Counted from the first letter of the stretch, positions 25,931-34,819 are shown. The stretch is 64,000 nt of DNA from Lacrimispora sp. BS-2 (GCF_040207125.1 NZ_CP157940.1:1426001-1490000); one strand, 5' to 3'. Translations and numbers: made by a program. The notes: generated by a model not told the origin, from the sequence alone.

Positions 25931-26527
25931 TTAGCTTTTGGCCTCTTCTTCACCTTCAACTGCTTCACGTATCTTAGAGCCAACAACTGTTATCATTTTT
26001 TGTTCCGGATCAATAGTTGAGGTAAGTCCTTCCGGAAGTTTAATATCACTAAATTGAATACTTTCACCAGCCTCCATATTAGAAACATCAATTACTATTT
26101 CATCGGGAATATTCTGAGGTAATCCCTCCAGTAAAATTGAATCTATGGTACTGTTAATCAACAATCTTTTTGACTCAAGAAGTTCTGCTCCGGTAATTTT
26201 TATAGCCACTTCTTGTTTGACTTTTTCCGAAAAAGATACCATTTGAAAATCCAAATGAGAGATTTCGTTCTTAACAGGTTCAATGTGTATTTCTTTTGCC
26301 ATTACGGTATAACTCTCGCCATCAGGAACAACCAGTTTAAAAATGCCATTCCGGCCAAACTCTTTCATTGATCTTCTAAATACATCTTTCTTAACAGCTA
26401 TTGAGATTGAATTAACACCTTTACCAGCTATGTTTCCCAGTAAATATCCTTCTCTTTTTAACTGATTATTGTCACCCTTTCTGGTACTTTTTCTTAACTC
26501 AACGTTCATAACTCCAGTATTTTCCAT
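25931..26527 (-). CDS. rplY: Ribosomal protein bL25 (Ctc form)
   Basis: Binds 5S rRNA in the large ribosomal subunit; the two-domain form is also known as general stress protein Ctc. The 198 residues comprise the N-terminal 5S-binding beta-barrel (about 8-100, with HLDFQMVS) and the C-terminal TL5-like domain (PQNIPDEIVIDVSNMEAGESI), then an acidic tail. AAGGAGG lies 8 nt before ATG 26527. It is monocistronic, bounded by a strong bidirectional terminator downstream and preceded by a long AT-rich leader with a promoter near 26800. Confidence 0.93.
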   Translation of the reverse strand: MENTGVMNVELRKSTRKGDNNQLKREGYLLGNIAGKGVNSISIAVKKDVFRRSMKEFGRNGIFKLVVPDGESYTVMAKEIHIEPVKNEISHLDFQMVSFSEKVKQEVAIKITGAELLESKRLLINSTIDSILLEGLPQNIPDEIVIDVSNMEAGESIQFSDIKLPEGLTSTIDPEQKMITVVGSKIREAVEGEEEAKS

Positions 26528-26788
26528 AGTTATAAGCCTCCTTGATTTATAATTATATTATGGCAATCATCTAAAATCTTATGATTCAATGATGAAAACC
26601 TGTTACCTAAATTTCAATGTGATTTAACATAACAAAATATAAATTGTCAAAACAAAATATATTTCTCAAAGAAAATGCGTTTTAAATAAGTTATCATAGA
26701 ATTAAATTTGAATTTATTTCTTTAATACAAACTTATTTTATTTATTATTTAAAAAATCACACAGAGTTTCAAATAACATATAATTAAT

Positions 26789-26816
26789 AGTATAGTATAA
26801 ATCTGACAATTGTCAA
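26789..26816 (-). promoter_or_regulatory. Promoter of the L25 gene
   Basis: On the minus strand TTGACA (26811-26816), 16-bp spacer, TATACT (26789-26794). This predicts a 5' UTR of about 255 nt, long for a simple gene. Confidence 0.65.
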
Positions 26817-27358
26817 GCTTTCGATTTGTATAACAGAAATTTTTCCTGATGAAAAGATTAAAAGAATATAAAGGTGCAGTTCGAGAAACTCAAGTTCTTT
26901 GCACAATATTAAAAACCATTAACTTATTCTAATGGATTTTCAATATTATCTATTATTTCTCCTCTATCACAGTGTTTTAAAAAGAAATAAAATGTTGAAT
27001 CAATTATATTTATAGTACGTTAAGAGATATCATAATTAAATAATGGTGGTTGGATTTTCTTCGCTGTTTGCAACTTCGCTAAACTACTTAGCAGATACCC
27101 AATATCACTTAAAAAGCACGGAATCCCGTGCTTTTGTCAATTTATCATCATTTAATTGTTTGCCTAACACACTCTCTTTTTTTTACCCAGGTACTTTAGT
27201 TCAGCCTAGCCGAATCAATAATTCTATTATACATTACCATCCGCTTAATTAAAGTTAAAATCCCATTAATACCTATTATAAATAGGGTTTCAGACTTCAG
27301 AATCTTTATCAATAATCCTTTAACTGGAAGCTAAGATTAAAATAATAATAAATAACAA
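26817..27358. other. AT-rich gap with two hairpins, no gene
   Basis: One hairpin is AATATT plus CCATTA pairing with TAATGG plus AATATT (26906-26948). A second, at 27112-27135, is a terminator and is listed separately. A 69-codon plus-strand frame at 27043-27252 has no ribosome binding site and looks random. Confidence 0.5.
27112..27135 (-). terminator. Terminator downstream of the TetM-like gene
   Basis: AAAAGCACGG (27112-27121) and its exact complement (27126-27135) around AATC, with a T run on the minus strand. Confidence 0.7.
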
Positions 27359-29308
27359 TTATCTAAGAGTGTGCATATAATCTTCCGCACGATCCCAATT
27401 AACTACAAAGGAAGTGCCCTTTTGACAGAATACGGAACAGGAAGGATTATCAGTATCCTCATTTGGATTATATTGATAATGATTTAGAACCTCATCTTGA
27501 TTATGACATATATCGTAATGAGAAAATACCATGGATATACTTCCCTTGCCACCGGTCATTATCATCAACTCTTCTCCGTAATTCATAAAAGACGCAACAG
27601 GGACCAGACCTCTTATTACCGTTCTCCCGCTACCGTCCGGAACCGGGGCTTCGAACCGGCCGGAATACCTTGTAATGTCGTTTAATACCCTTCCTGTTAA
27701 GGGATCCGGAATTGATATCGCAAAGCTGTAATAAGGCTCCAGAAGGAGGCTTCTGGCCTTCATAAGCCCTTGACGGATTGCCCGGTATACTGCCTCCCGG
27801 AAATCACCTCCCTCAGTATGCTTGATATGAGAAATGCCATCAACCAGAATAATCTTAACATCCGTCAGTTCAGATCCGGTTAGAACTCCTTTATGAATGG
27901 TTTCAAAAACATGAGTACGTACAAGATTCTGATAATTGATCCCAAGCCTGTCCACATGACATTGACTCTCAAATGAAATTCCCTTCCCTCTCTCACCGGG
28001 TTCTATTCTCAATGCTACTTCCGCATAATGGCGGAGCGGCTCAAAGTGTCCGTATCCTGTAACCTGTTCCGCTATTGTTTCCATATATATGATCTCAGGC
28101 TGTCCAAAGGATACCTTCACCTGAAATCTTTCTAAAATAACCTGTTCCAAAACTTCAAGCTGAATTTTCCCCATGATATTCACTTTTAACTGCCGCAAAG
28201 ACTCTTCCCATACCACACTTAACGCAGGCTCTTCCTCTTCCAGAATGTAAAACATCTGCAAGATTGTCCGGTCAGGAACCTCAGGCGGGTACAGAACCCT
28301 TGCCTGAAGGGCAGGTTGAAGTGCCGGCATCACCGTATCACAGCATTCTCCAAGTCCCTGGCCTGCTTTGGCAGTCCGAAGCCCGGTAACGGCTACCACG
28401 TCTCCTGCAGAAGCCTTCTGAAGGGCTGTAAAACGTTCCCCTTGAAAAGCCCTTATCTGATGTACCTTCTCATCTGTTGATAAGGAATCCCTGACATTGA
28501 GAGAGCCGCTTAATATCTTCAAGTACGTCATTCGCTCTCCATGACCGTCATAACGGATCTTAAACACTCTCCCACTAAAAGGAGCTGAGACCGGATAGGA
28601 AGCTTCTGTAAAACAATAAAAGGAATCAAGAAACGGTTCTATTCCCTCTCCATTCAAAGCGCAGCCGCCAAAACAGGGGAATAAACGCCGGTTTTTAATC
28701 TGAGAAACCACTGCAGGCCGCAGATCTTCAAAAGTAATAGCCCCATTCAACCATTTATCAAGTAATGTTTCATCCCATTCAGATACATTCTCAATGATAT
28801 CATCTGTCAGGGTGCCTTCACTTCCCTTCTTAAGGCTGATGTCTTTAAAATCCAGAATATTGGCTGAAAAACGTTCACGAACCTCAGACAAGACCCTTTC
28901 ATAAGATGCCGAAATCACATCAAGTTTGTTGATAAATATGAAAACAGGAATATTATATCGCTCCAGAAGGTTCCAGATGGCCTCGGTATGACCCTGAATT
29001 CCATCCGTCCCGTTAATCATTAAGACCCCATAGTCCATTACCTCCAGGGCCCGTTCCATCTCAGCCGAAAAATCCGTATGACCGGGAGTATCAATCATGT
29101 AATAGGTATCATCATTATGAGTGAAACCGGCCATATCTGAAAATATAGTTATTCCCCTCGCCCTTTCAATATCATCATGATCCATACATGCGTTTTTAGC
29201 ATCAACACGGCCCAGAGCTCTGATTACTCCTTCTCTGTATAATACCTGCTCTGAAAAAGTGGTTTTTCCGGCATCTACATGAGCCAGAATTCCGAAAGTT
29301 ATCTTCAT
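27359..29308 (-). CDS. TetM-like ribosomal-protection-type translation GTPase
   Basis: A 649-residue EF-G-like GTPase. The G domain has G1 AHVDAGKTT (residues 9-17), the switch I Thr in ERARGITIF, G3 DTPGHTDF and G4 NKLD. Domains II-V follow, in the order of the Tet(M)/Tet(O) family, with LGKIQLEV-like IMGKIQLEVLEQ near the middle. Members remove tetracycline from the ribosome. However, the sequence diverges clearly from the mobile tet determinants that I can recall (for example DAKNACMDHDD instead of the Tet(M) switch region). It may therefore be a chromosomal relative with another role. It is 139 bp downstream of the LysM gene on the same strand, so SOS-driven read-through is possible. No tet(M) leader peptide was found. 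Confidence 0.8.
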   Translation of the reverse strand: MKITFGILAHVDAGKTTFSEQVLYREGVIRALGRVDAKNACMDHDDIERARGITIFSDMAGFTHNDDTYYMIDTPGHTDFSAEMERALEVMDYGVLMINGTDGIQGHTEAIWNLLERYNIPVFIFINKLDVISASYERVLSEVRERFSANILDFKDISLKKGSEGTLTDDIIENVSEWDETLLDKWLNGAITFEDLRPAVVSQIKNRRLFPCFGGCALNGEGIEPFLDSFYCFTEASYPVSAPFSGRVFKIRYDGHGERMTYLKILSGSLNVRDSLSTDEKVHQIRAFQGERFTALQKASAGDVVAVTGLRTAKAGQGLGECCDTVMPALQPALQARVLYPPEVPDRTILQMFYILEEEEPALSVVWEESLRQLKVNIMGKIQLEVLEQVILERFQVKVSFGQPEIIYMETIAEQVTGYGHFEPLRHYAEVALRIEPGERGKGISFESQCHVDRLGINYQNLVRTHVFETIHKGVLTGSELTDVKIILVDGISHIKHTEGGDFREAVYRAIRQGLMKARSLLLEPYYSFAISIPDPLTGRVLNDITRYSGRFEAPVPDGSGRTVIRGLVPVASFMNYGEELMIMTGGKGSISMVFSHYDICHNQDEVLNHYQYNPNEDTDNPSCSVFCQKGTSFVVNWDRAEDYMHTLR

Positions 29309-29447
29309 AATTATATTAAATCCTTTGACTATAAGAATAATTCTGAGTTTAAAAACATCTCTTAAGCAGACGGTGCTTCTATTATTCTAAGGTATAATTT
29401 CAATAAAATCAATGGATTTAAAAATAGCAGCTGCCTGGCTACCTCAT

Positions 29448-29762
29448 TTACCTTACTCCTGAATCAGAATCTAATGCAAAGTACATGACAGTCAGATACT
29501 GTCCGCTGTGAATGGTATCTTCCTTTAATCCGTTTATATTCTTTAATTCTTTCACATATTGGGCAGTGGTCATACCGCTGTTTTCCAAATACGCTCCGGC
29601 AATGCTCCATAAGCTGTCCCCCTTTTGTATCTCAATGCTGGTATAATACTTCTCGGCAGCCGCCCCTTCCGTCTCTCCGGCCAGGGCATTCATTATGGAA
29701 TTGCCAAAAAAATGGGAACCAAGCAAAACGACCAGTGACAGTACAATCAATTGCTTTATCAT
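29448..29762 (-). CDS. LysM protein, YneA-like SOS cell-division inhibitor
   Basis: A 104-residue protein with an N-terminal hydrophobic segment (about residues 4-19) and one LysM domain: IQKGDSLWSIAGAYL to INGLKEDTIHSGQYL. In Bacillus and relatives yneA, divergent from lexA, encodes such a small membrane LysM protein that stalls division during DNA damage. Here the gene is divergent from lexA and its promoter carries a perfect SOS box, so the same role is likely although the sequence is too short for a firm homology statement. Ribosome binding site: AGAGGAGG. Confidence 0.78.
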   Translation of the reverse strand: MIKQLIVLSLVVLLGSHFFGNSIMNALAGETEGAAAEKYYTSIEIQKGDSLWSIAGAYLENSGMTTAQYVKELKNINGLKEDTIHSGQYLTVMYFALDSDSGVR

Positions 29763-29792
29763 ATGTATACCTCCTCTAAAACAGTCCCAATA

Positions 29793-29848
29793 AGAACATA
29801 AGTTCTTTTTCTGTCCACATCATACCACTACGAACATATGTTTGTCAA
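29793..29848 (-). promoter_or_regulatory. SOS-controlled promoter of the LysM gene with two LexA boxes
   Basis: On the minus strand TTGACA (29843-29848), 18-bp spacer, TATGAT (29819-29824). A perfect Bacillus-type LexA box CGAACATATGTTTG (29831-29844) lies across the spacer and -35. A second, AGAACATAAGTTCT (29793-29806), lies in the early transcribed region. Confidence 0.88.
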
Positions 29849-29865
29849 TTGATTTTGCATTTTTT

Positions 29866-29902
29866 CGAACAAAGGTTTGCATTTTTTTCGAACATATGTT
29901 AC
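29866..29902 (+). promoter_or_regulatory. Two LexA boxes in the lexA promoter
   Basis: CGAACAAAGGTTTG (29866-29879) and CGAACATATGTTAC (29889-29902) overlap the likely -35 (TTGCAT, 29877-29882) and spacer of lexA, giving autoregulation. Confidence 0.85.
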
Positions 29903-29948
29903 TATTGTTACTATAGTCTTAATGAATAAGGATTGAGGAGGCCGTACT

Positions 29949-30569
29949 ATGGCACAAGAGAGAATTACCCCAAAACAGCAGGAGATTTTAGAATATATAA
30001 AGGAAACGATTCTAAAGAAGGGCTATCCGCCGGCAGTCAGGGAGATCTGCGAAGCCGTCTGTTTAAAATCAACATCATCCGTCCACTCCCACCTGGAAAC
30101 GCTTGAGGAAAAGGGATACATAAGAAGAGATCCTACCAAGCCCAGGACCATCGAAATCATAGACGATTGTTTCCAGCTGACACGCCGGGAGGTTGTAAAT
30201 GTTCCGCTGCTTGGAACCGTAGCTGCCGGACAGCCTCTTTATGCAGAGGAAAACATTGAAAACTATTATCCCATACCCGCTGACATTCTCCCAAACGCCG
30301 AGACCTTTATGTTAAAAGTTAAGGGAAACAGCATGATCAACGCAGGCATTCTCGAGGGTGATCAGATTATTGTTGAACACTGTCCAACAGCCAATAACGG
30401 AGAAATCGTGGTGGCATTGGTTGAAGATTCTGCAACTGTAAAACGGTTTTTTAAAGAAAAAGGACATTACCGCCTGCAGCCGGAGAATGATGCCATGGAC
30501 CCGATTATTGTAGACAATGTGGAAATCCTGGGTAAAGTAATCGGTTTGTTCCGTTTGGGAATTCATTAA
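29949..30569 (+). CDS. lexA: LexA SOS repressor
   Basis: Represses DNA-damage genes and inactivates itself when RecA filaments form. The 206 residues have a winged helix N-terminal domain (about 1-70, recognition helix in STSSVHSHLETLEEKGYI). The self-cleavage site is Ala93-Gly94 in GTVAAGQPL. The catalytic pair is Ser128 (KGNSMINAG) and Lys165 (SATVKRFF). GAGGAGG precedes the ATG. It is divergent from the LysM gene with four LexA boxes between them. Full length. Confidence 0.97.
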   Translation: MAQERITPKQQEILEYIKETILKKGYPPAVREICEAVCLKSTSSVHSHLETLEEKGYIRRDPTKPRTIEIIDDCFQLTRREVVNVPLLGTVAAGQPLYAEENIENYYPIPADILPNAETFMLKVKGNSMINAGILEGDQIIVEHCPTANNGEIVVALVEDSATVKRFFKEKGHYRLQPENDAMDPIIVDNVEILGKVIGLFRLGIH

Positions 30570-30592
30570 GATTTCAGATGGGTAACATAGTT

Positions 30593-30637
30593 CCGGCCTG
30601 AAGTTTACATAATATAATTATGTAAACTTCAGGCCGG
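30593..30637. repeat. Perfect palindrome with 20-bp arms downstream of lexA
   Basis: CCGGCCTGAAGTTTACATAA (30593-30612) has its exact complement at 30618-30637 around TATAA. It follows the lexA stop by 23 bp. No T run follows on either strand, so it is either an unusual terminator or an inserted small repeat. Confidence 0.75.
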
Positions 30638-30744
30638 ACAAGTCATCTATTGATTCGTTATTTTAAGATATTAAATAAGAGGATGCTGATTCTTAAAAAA
30701 GCTGATAATTTTCATACTTTTCATGCTTCTATAAAATAACAGCG

Positions 30745-30778
30745 AAAAAACGGCTCACAGGTTCTGTTAAGCCGTTTT
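30745..30778 (-). terminator. Terminator of the obgE-rsfS operon
   Basis: AAAACGGCT (30747-30755) and AGCCGTTTT (30770-30778) with six T on the minus strand, 20 bp beyond the rsfS stop. Confidence 0.8.
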
Positions 30779-30797
30779 ACCCAATTAAATTCTCTTT

Positions 30798-31160
30798 TTA
30801 TGATAAAGCTTCCAAATCCTCAGCTTCAATTGTCTTTCCATCTCTCCAGATTCTTTCCAGATCATAGAACAAACGATTATCACGGTCAAACACATGGATA
30901 ATGATATCGCCGTAGTCCATGAGTATCCAGTTGGCAGACTGATAGCCTTCCACCTGTTTGCAGACAAATCCCTTTTTTCCAAGTTCTTCCTCTACATTGT
31001 CAACCATGGCCTGAACCTGATTTGCATTGGTACCGCTGGCAATAATAAAATAATCTGCCATTACGGATACTTTGCAGATATCAATGATTCTGATATCTTC
31101 CCCTTTCTTATCCGCTAACGCTGCATAAGCGGTTTTTACCATCTCAACTGACTGATTCAT
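30798..31160 (-). CDS. rsfS: Ribosomal silencing factor RsfS
   Basis: Binds L14 on the 50S subunit and blocks subunit joining in starved cells. The 120-residue protein shows the family blocks IRIIDICKVSVMADYFIIASG and YQSANWILMDYGDIIIHVF within an alpha/beta nucleotidyltransferase-like fold. It is last in the obgE-yhbY-nadD-yqeK-rsfS operon and overlaps yqeK by 4 nt. Confidence 0.95.
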   Translation of the reverse strand: MNQSVEMVKTAYAALADKKGEDIRIIDICKVSVMADYFIIASGTNANQVQAMVDNVEEELGKKGFVCKQVEGYQSANWILMDYGDIIIHVFDRDNRLFYDLERIWRDGKTIEAEDLEALS

Positions 31161-31753
31161 CCTTGCTCTCCCTTCTTGTTTTCGTGAACCTGCTTATAAT
31201 AAGCATATGCCTGCTTTGACATGGAGTCCACAAAATTGCCTTTTCCTTCCAGATAATCCAAGGATTCCTTAAGGATCTGATAAACGCACTCATCTAAGTC
31301 TACAAAAGCCACAGACCGTACAAGAGCCAGATTCATTGCCCTGTCACGTCTGGGTTCAATATAATCCGCGGTAAAAACGATTTTCTCCAATATTGACATC
31401 TCCGGTCTTCCGGTGGTATGCCAACGGATGGCATTTATGATCTCTCCGTCGTTTATGCGGTATTTATGCTCTGCCAGCCATGCCCCATATTTTGCATGGA
31501 GCACTACCGGAGCCTTTAATTCATCGTCAGTTAATGGAAGATTCTGTTTCCTGCATTTTCTGATAATCTCATCATCTCCATAAGGCTTGGCACAATCATG
31601 AAGCAGGCCGGCCAGCTCCGCTTTATTTAAATCATATCCATAGCGCATCGCCAATGCGGTGCAGATAAATGATACGCTGACCGTATGCTCAAACCTGGAA
31701 GGAGTTAATCTTCCCTTTAAATCACTTCTTAACTCTAAGATCAGATCTTTCAT
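31157..31753 (-). CDS. yqeK: HD-domain hydrolase YqeK (symmetrical Ap4A hydrolase)
   Basis: A 198-residue HD-superfamily enzyme. Members of the YqeK family split diadenosine tetraphosphate symmetrically. Metal ligands are visible as His in FEHTVSVSF, the HD pair in LAGLLHDCAKPYGD, His in VLHAKYGA and HTTGRPEMS, and Asp in FTADYIEPRRD. Start and stop both overlap the flanking genes by 4 nt, so it is tightly coupled to nadD and rsfS. Confidence 0.92.
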   Translation of the reverse strand: MKDLILELRSDLKGRLTPSRFEHTVSVSFICTALAMRYGYDLNKAELAGLLHDCAKPYGDDEIIRKCRKQNLPLTDDELKAPVVLHAKYGAWLAEHKYRINDGEIINAIRWHTTGRPEMSILEKIVFTADYIEPRRDRAMNLALVRSVAFVDLDECVYQILKESLDYLEGKGNFVDSMSKQAYAYYKQVHENKKGEQG

Positions 31754-32367
31754 GGTTCCAACTCCTGATATAAACCGTGGGCGCTGATATACTCAATGAT
31801 CTCCCGCGGTACATAGTCTTCTATGGACTGGCCTCTGGCAATCATGCGGCGTAATTCCGCAGAAGAGATGTCCATTTCTCCGCAGTGAAGCGTGCGGATA
31901 TCTGCGCCATATTTGGAGGCCAGATAAGCAATCTGCTTGTCCATGGAACGGTCCGCTTCCTCATATTCCCGCCGGGCGGTCAGTATGACTGCCTGAGCCA
32001 ACACCTGATCCGGCTCATACCAATTCTCAATTTCATATAAAGAATCAGCTCCAATGATAAAATAAAAGGAATGCTCCGGATATTCTTCACGCAGCAATCT
32101 TAATGTCTGCGCCGTATACGTATACCCATTCCGCCTCATCTCAAAATCCGAACAGACAAGACCTTCATGATCTTTCACAGCAAGTTCCGTCATGGCAAGA
32201 CGCATGGCCGGTTCTGACACATTACGGTTCTTTTTGTGAGGCGGATGTCCGGAAGGCATATACCAGACTTCTTTTAGGCCATATTCCTTATATGCCTGCC
32301 CGCCAATCATCAAGTGTCCATTGTGGATCGGATCAAAAGTGCCGCCCATAATACCAATTTTACCCAT
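31750..32367 (-). CDS. nadD: Nicotinate-nucleotide adenylyltransferase
   Basis: Adenylates nicotinic acid mononucleotide to deamido-NAD in NAD synthesis. The 205 residues begin with the nucleotidyltransferase motif GIMGGTFDPIHNGHL (HxGH-type), followed by WYMPSGHPPHK with the substrate loop. ISSAELRRMIARG near residue 168 is the C-terminal ATP-binding ISST/R-like motif. Usual position between yhbY and yqeK in Firmicutes. Confidence 0.96.
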   Translation of the reverse strand: MGKIGIMGGTFDPIHNGHLMIGGQAYKEYGLKEVWYMPSGHPPHKKNRNVSEPAMRLAMTELAVKDHEGLVCSDFEMRRNGYTYTAQTLRLLREEYPEHSFYFIIGADSLYEIENWYEPDQVLAQAVILTARREYEEADRSMDKQIAYLASKYGADIRTLHCGEMDISSAELRRMIARGQSIEDYVPREIIEYISAHGLYQELEP

Positions 32368-32402
32368 AATCTTCGACTCCCTGGCCCCATAATGAAACAG
32401 GA

Positions 32403-32699
32403 TTATTTAGGAAGTACGATCTTCCTCTTATTCTCCTCTTTCGCCTGCTTATAAAGGACGATCTTCCTTCCAATCACCTGAACGACTTCGGAATGGGTCC
32501 TTTCTGATAATACTGCAGCAATGCTGTTTCCATCATCCAGACAATTCTTGAGCACAGTAATCTTTACTAACTCTCTGGCTTCCAGCGCCTCTGCAACCGC
32601 ATTGGTGATTTCCGGTGTCAGGCTGGATTTTCCAATCTGGAAGATAGGATCTATATTCATCGCCAATCCCTTTAAATAGGATCTCTGCTTACTCGTCAT
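32403..32699 (-). CDS. yhbY: YhbY/CRM-domain RNA-binding protein
   Basis: A 98-residue CRM-domain protein associated with 50S assembly. It shows LTSKQRSYLKGLA-like MTSKQRSYLKG at the N-terminus, FQIGKSSLTPE and GRKIVLYKQ. ATG 32699 is chosen because GAGGAG lies 6 nt upstream; a longer frame would overlap obgE. It lies 13 bp after obgE. Confidence 0.92.
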   Translation of the reverse strand: MTSKQRSYLKGLAMNIDPIFQIGKSSLTPEITNAVAEALEARELVKITVLKNCLDDGNSIAAVLSERTHSEVVQVIGRKIVLYKQAKEENKRKIVLPK

Positions 32700-32712
32700 A
32701 TTATTCTCCTCG

Positions 32713-33996
32713 TTATTTGTAATAGTCAAATTCAAGACCATACATGCGGACCGTATCTCCTTCTTCAATTCCCGCCTGTTCAAGCTCATCTAAAATTCCG
32801 TTTTCTTTTAAGAATTTCTGGAAGAAGCTGAAGCCTTTTTCTGATTCCAGATTCGTGTAGCCTAACATCTTTTCAATGCGGGGGCCTTCTACCACGTAAA
32901 CACCATCTTCTGTAACTTCCACCGTATAAGGAAGCAGTGCATAAGACAGAGTATTAACATCGAATTCCTTTTCAAATATGATCGGGCTTAAATTCACAGT
33001 CTGAAGCAGCTCATAGATAGCATATAACAGTTCTTTTACACCCTGACCGCTTACTGCGGATATAGGATACACCTTAACGCCCTGAGGTTCAAATTCCGCC
33101 TTAAGCCTTTCAACCGGATCATCGCCGTCATCATATATTGCATCAGTCTTATTGGCCGCAATGATCTGAGGACGTTCCATCAGCTCCGGATTATAAGCCT
33201 CCAGCTCCTTATTAATTGCATGGATATCCGCAATGGGATCTCTTCCTTCCGTAGATGCGGCATCCACTACATGAACCAGGACTCTTGTCCGTTCAATATG
33301 ACGGAGAAAATCATGTCCTAATCCAACACCCTCGGAAGCGCCCTCAATAAGCCCTGGGATGTCAGCCATAACAAAGCCCTTTCCTCCATCCACATCCACA
33401 ACTCCCAAATGGGGGTTTAAGGTTGTAAAATGGTAGTTGGCTATTTTAGGTCTTGCATTGCTGACTCTGGAAAGAAGTGTAGATTTTCCAACGTTTGGAA
33501 AACCAACCAGTCCTACATCCGCAATAACCTTTAATTCAAGCTGTACCCAGAGTTCCTGACAAGCCTGTCCGGGCTGGGCGTATTTGGGAGCCTGCATGGT
33601 AGGGGTTGCATAATGCATATTTCCCTGTCCGCCTTTGCCACCCTTTAAAATAACCTCCCGGCGGTTTTCACCGGACATATCTGCAATGACTTTTCCGGAT
33701 TCAAAATCCTTGATTACCGTACCTTCCGGGACCTTGATCACCAGATCCCTGCCGTCCTTACCATGGCAGCGGCGTTTTCCGCCTGATTCCCCATCCTGTG
33801 CGGTATATTTGTGAATATGCCGGAAATCACTTAATGTGTTAAGGCCTTCATCAACCTCAAATATAATAGCACCGCCGCGGCCTCCGTCACCTCCGTCAGG
33901 ACCGCCGCACGGAACATAAAGTTCCCTCCGGAAACTGACATGGCCATCGCCGCCTTTTCCGGATCTTATAAATATTTTTGCTCTATCGGCAAACAT
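32713..33996 (-). CDS. obgE: GTPase Obg/CgtA
   Basis: An essential ribosome-assembly and stress GTPase of 427 residues. The glycine-rich OBG domain (1-160: SGKGGDGHVSFRRE, GGDGGRGGAI) is followed by the G domain with Walker A GFPNVGKSTL, G3 DIPGLIEGA and G4 NKTD. A C-terminal OCT domain (about 345-427) follows, present in Gram-positive Obg. It is first gene of the operon, separated by 190 bp from rpmA. Confidence 0.97.
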   Translation of the reverse strand: MFADRAKIFIRSGKGGDGHVSFRRELYVPCGGPDGGDGGRGGAIIFEVDEGLNTLSDFRHIHKYTAQDGESGGKRRCHGKDGRDLVIKVPEGTVIKDFESGKVIADMSGENRREVILKGGKGGQGNMHYATPTMQAPKYAQPGQACQELWVQLELKVIADVGLVGFPNVGKSTLLSRVSNARPKIANYHFTTLNPHLGVVDVDGGKGFVMADIPGLIEGASEGVGLGHDFLRHIERTRVLVHVVDAASTEGRDPIADIHAINKELEAYNPELMERPQIIAANKTDAIYDDGDDPVERLKAEFEPQGVKVYPISAVSGQGVKELLYAIYELLQTVNLSPIIFEKEFDVNTLSYALLPYTVEVTEDGVYVVEGPRIEKMLGYTNLESEKGFSFFQKFLKENGILDELEQAGIEEGDTVRMYGLEFDYYK

Positions 33997-34032
33997 TCAT
34001 TCACCTGTTACCTTTCTTTTCGATTAAAATTA

Positions 34033-34065
34033 GGGCTTAACCCTTTTCTTTAAAGGGTTAAGCCC
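34033..34065. terminator. 14-bp-arm hairpin between rpmA and obgE
   Basis: GGGCTTAACCCTTT (34033-34046) and its complement (34052-34065). An extra AAAGGGTT copy follows. T-rich flank on the minus strand is weak; it may be an attenuator before obgE. Confidence 0.55.
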
Positions 34066-34145
34066 CTTTCTTAAAGGGTTCAACCCCAAATTGAGCATGA
34101 GCAGCGAATTTTTGAATACAGGCAGCCGGGCAATTCCTGTATCTT

Positions 34146-34180
34146 AAAAAACGGCTCCATACGTTTAAGGTATGAAGCCG
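34146..34180 (-). terminator. Terminator after rpmA
   Basis: On the minus strand GGCTTCATAC-cttaaac-GTATGGAGCC is followed by GTTTTTT, directly behind the rpmA stop. Confidence 0.85.
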
Positions 34181-34186
34181 GTCCAA

Positions 34187-34477
34187 TTATTCGTTAATTG
34201 CTTTTGGATAAACAGAAACCTGCTTTTTGTCTCTGCCTTTTCTCTCAAATCTTACAACGCCATCCACTAAAGCGAATAATGTATCATCACCGCCACGGCC
34301 TACGTTGATGCCTGGATGAATGTGAGTTCCGCGCTGTCTGTACAGAATATTGCCAGCTAATACGAACTGACCGTCAGCTCTCTTAGCGCCTAATCTCTTA
34401 GACTCGGAATCTCTACCGTTCTTGGTAGAACCAACACCCTTTTTATGAGCGAAAAATTGAAGGTTCATTCTTAACAT
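34187..34477 (-). CDS. rpmA: Ribosomal protein bL27 with cleavable N-terminus
   Basis: A 96-residue 50S protein near the peptidyl transferase centre. The start [14 protein letters not shown] includes the Firmicute-specific extension ending in FF, which the Prp protease removes before AHKKG so that L27 can reach the active site. The rest ([35 protein letters not shown]) is canonical. The gene for that protease is adjacent, 3 bp upstream. Confidence 0.97.
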   Translation of the reverse strand: MLRMNLQFFAHKKGVGSTKNGRDSESKRLGAKRADGQFVLAGNILYRQRGTHIHPGINVGRGGDDTLFALVDGVVRFERKGRDKKQVSVYPKAINE

Positions 34478-34480
34478 TAC

Positions 34481-34819
34481 TTACACCTCCTTAAATCGGA
34501 TTTTAATATATGGTTCTCCATATTCTTCTTCAATATCCTGTAATCCTAATACCAAAGAATTCATGAGGAGTTGTGATTCTGAACTTATATCTGAAGTAAA
34601 ACGGAATTGAAAAGCACCTGTCTTTTCCTCCTGATCCACTTCAAAGGAATCTTCTGTAAATTGTTCCACGCTGTTGGCCAGGTTAAATGTAAGCGCTGAC
34701 ACCGCAGCACAGACAAGTTCCTGCCCTTCCTGACGATCATCAGCTAAACCGGCATGTCCCAACATCTGAATTCCTGCATAATGCTGTTCCGAATCAACCA
34801 TTACGGTTACTCTTATCAT
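34481..34819 (-). CDS. prp: Ribosomal-processing cysteine protease Prp
   Basis: Cleaves the N-terminal extension from L27. The 112 residues contain the catalytic His in MLGHAGLA (about residue 21) and Cys in ELVCAAVSAL (about residue 37), the YsxB/Prp hallmarks. It lies between rplU and rpmA with 2-3 bp gaps, the conserved Firmicute order. Confidence 0.94.
   Translation of the reverse strand: MIRVTVMVDSEQHYAGIQMLGHAGLADDRQEGQELVCAAVSALTFNLANSVEQFTEDSFEVDQEEKTGAFQFRFTSDISSESQLLMNSLVLGLQDIEEEYGEPYIKIRFKEV

Noticed and set aside
27359..29308. A named mobile tetracycline resistance gene such as tet(M), tet(O) or tet(W)
   Set aside because: Sequence blocks in the switch and middle domains differ from those I can recall; only the general family call is supported.
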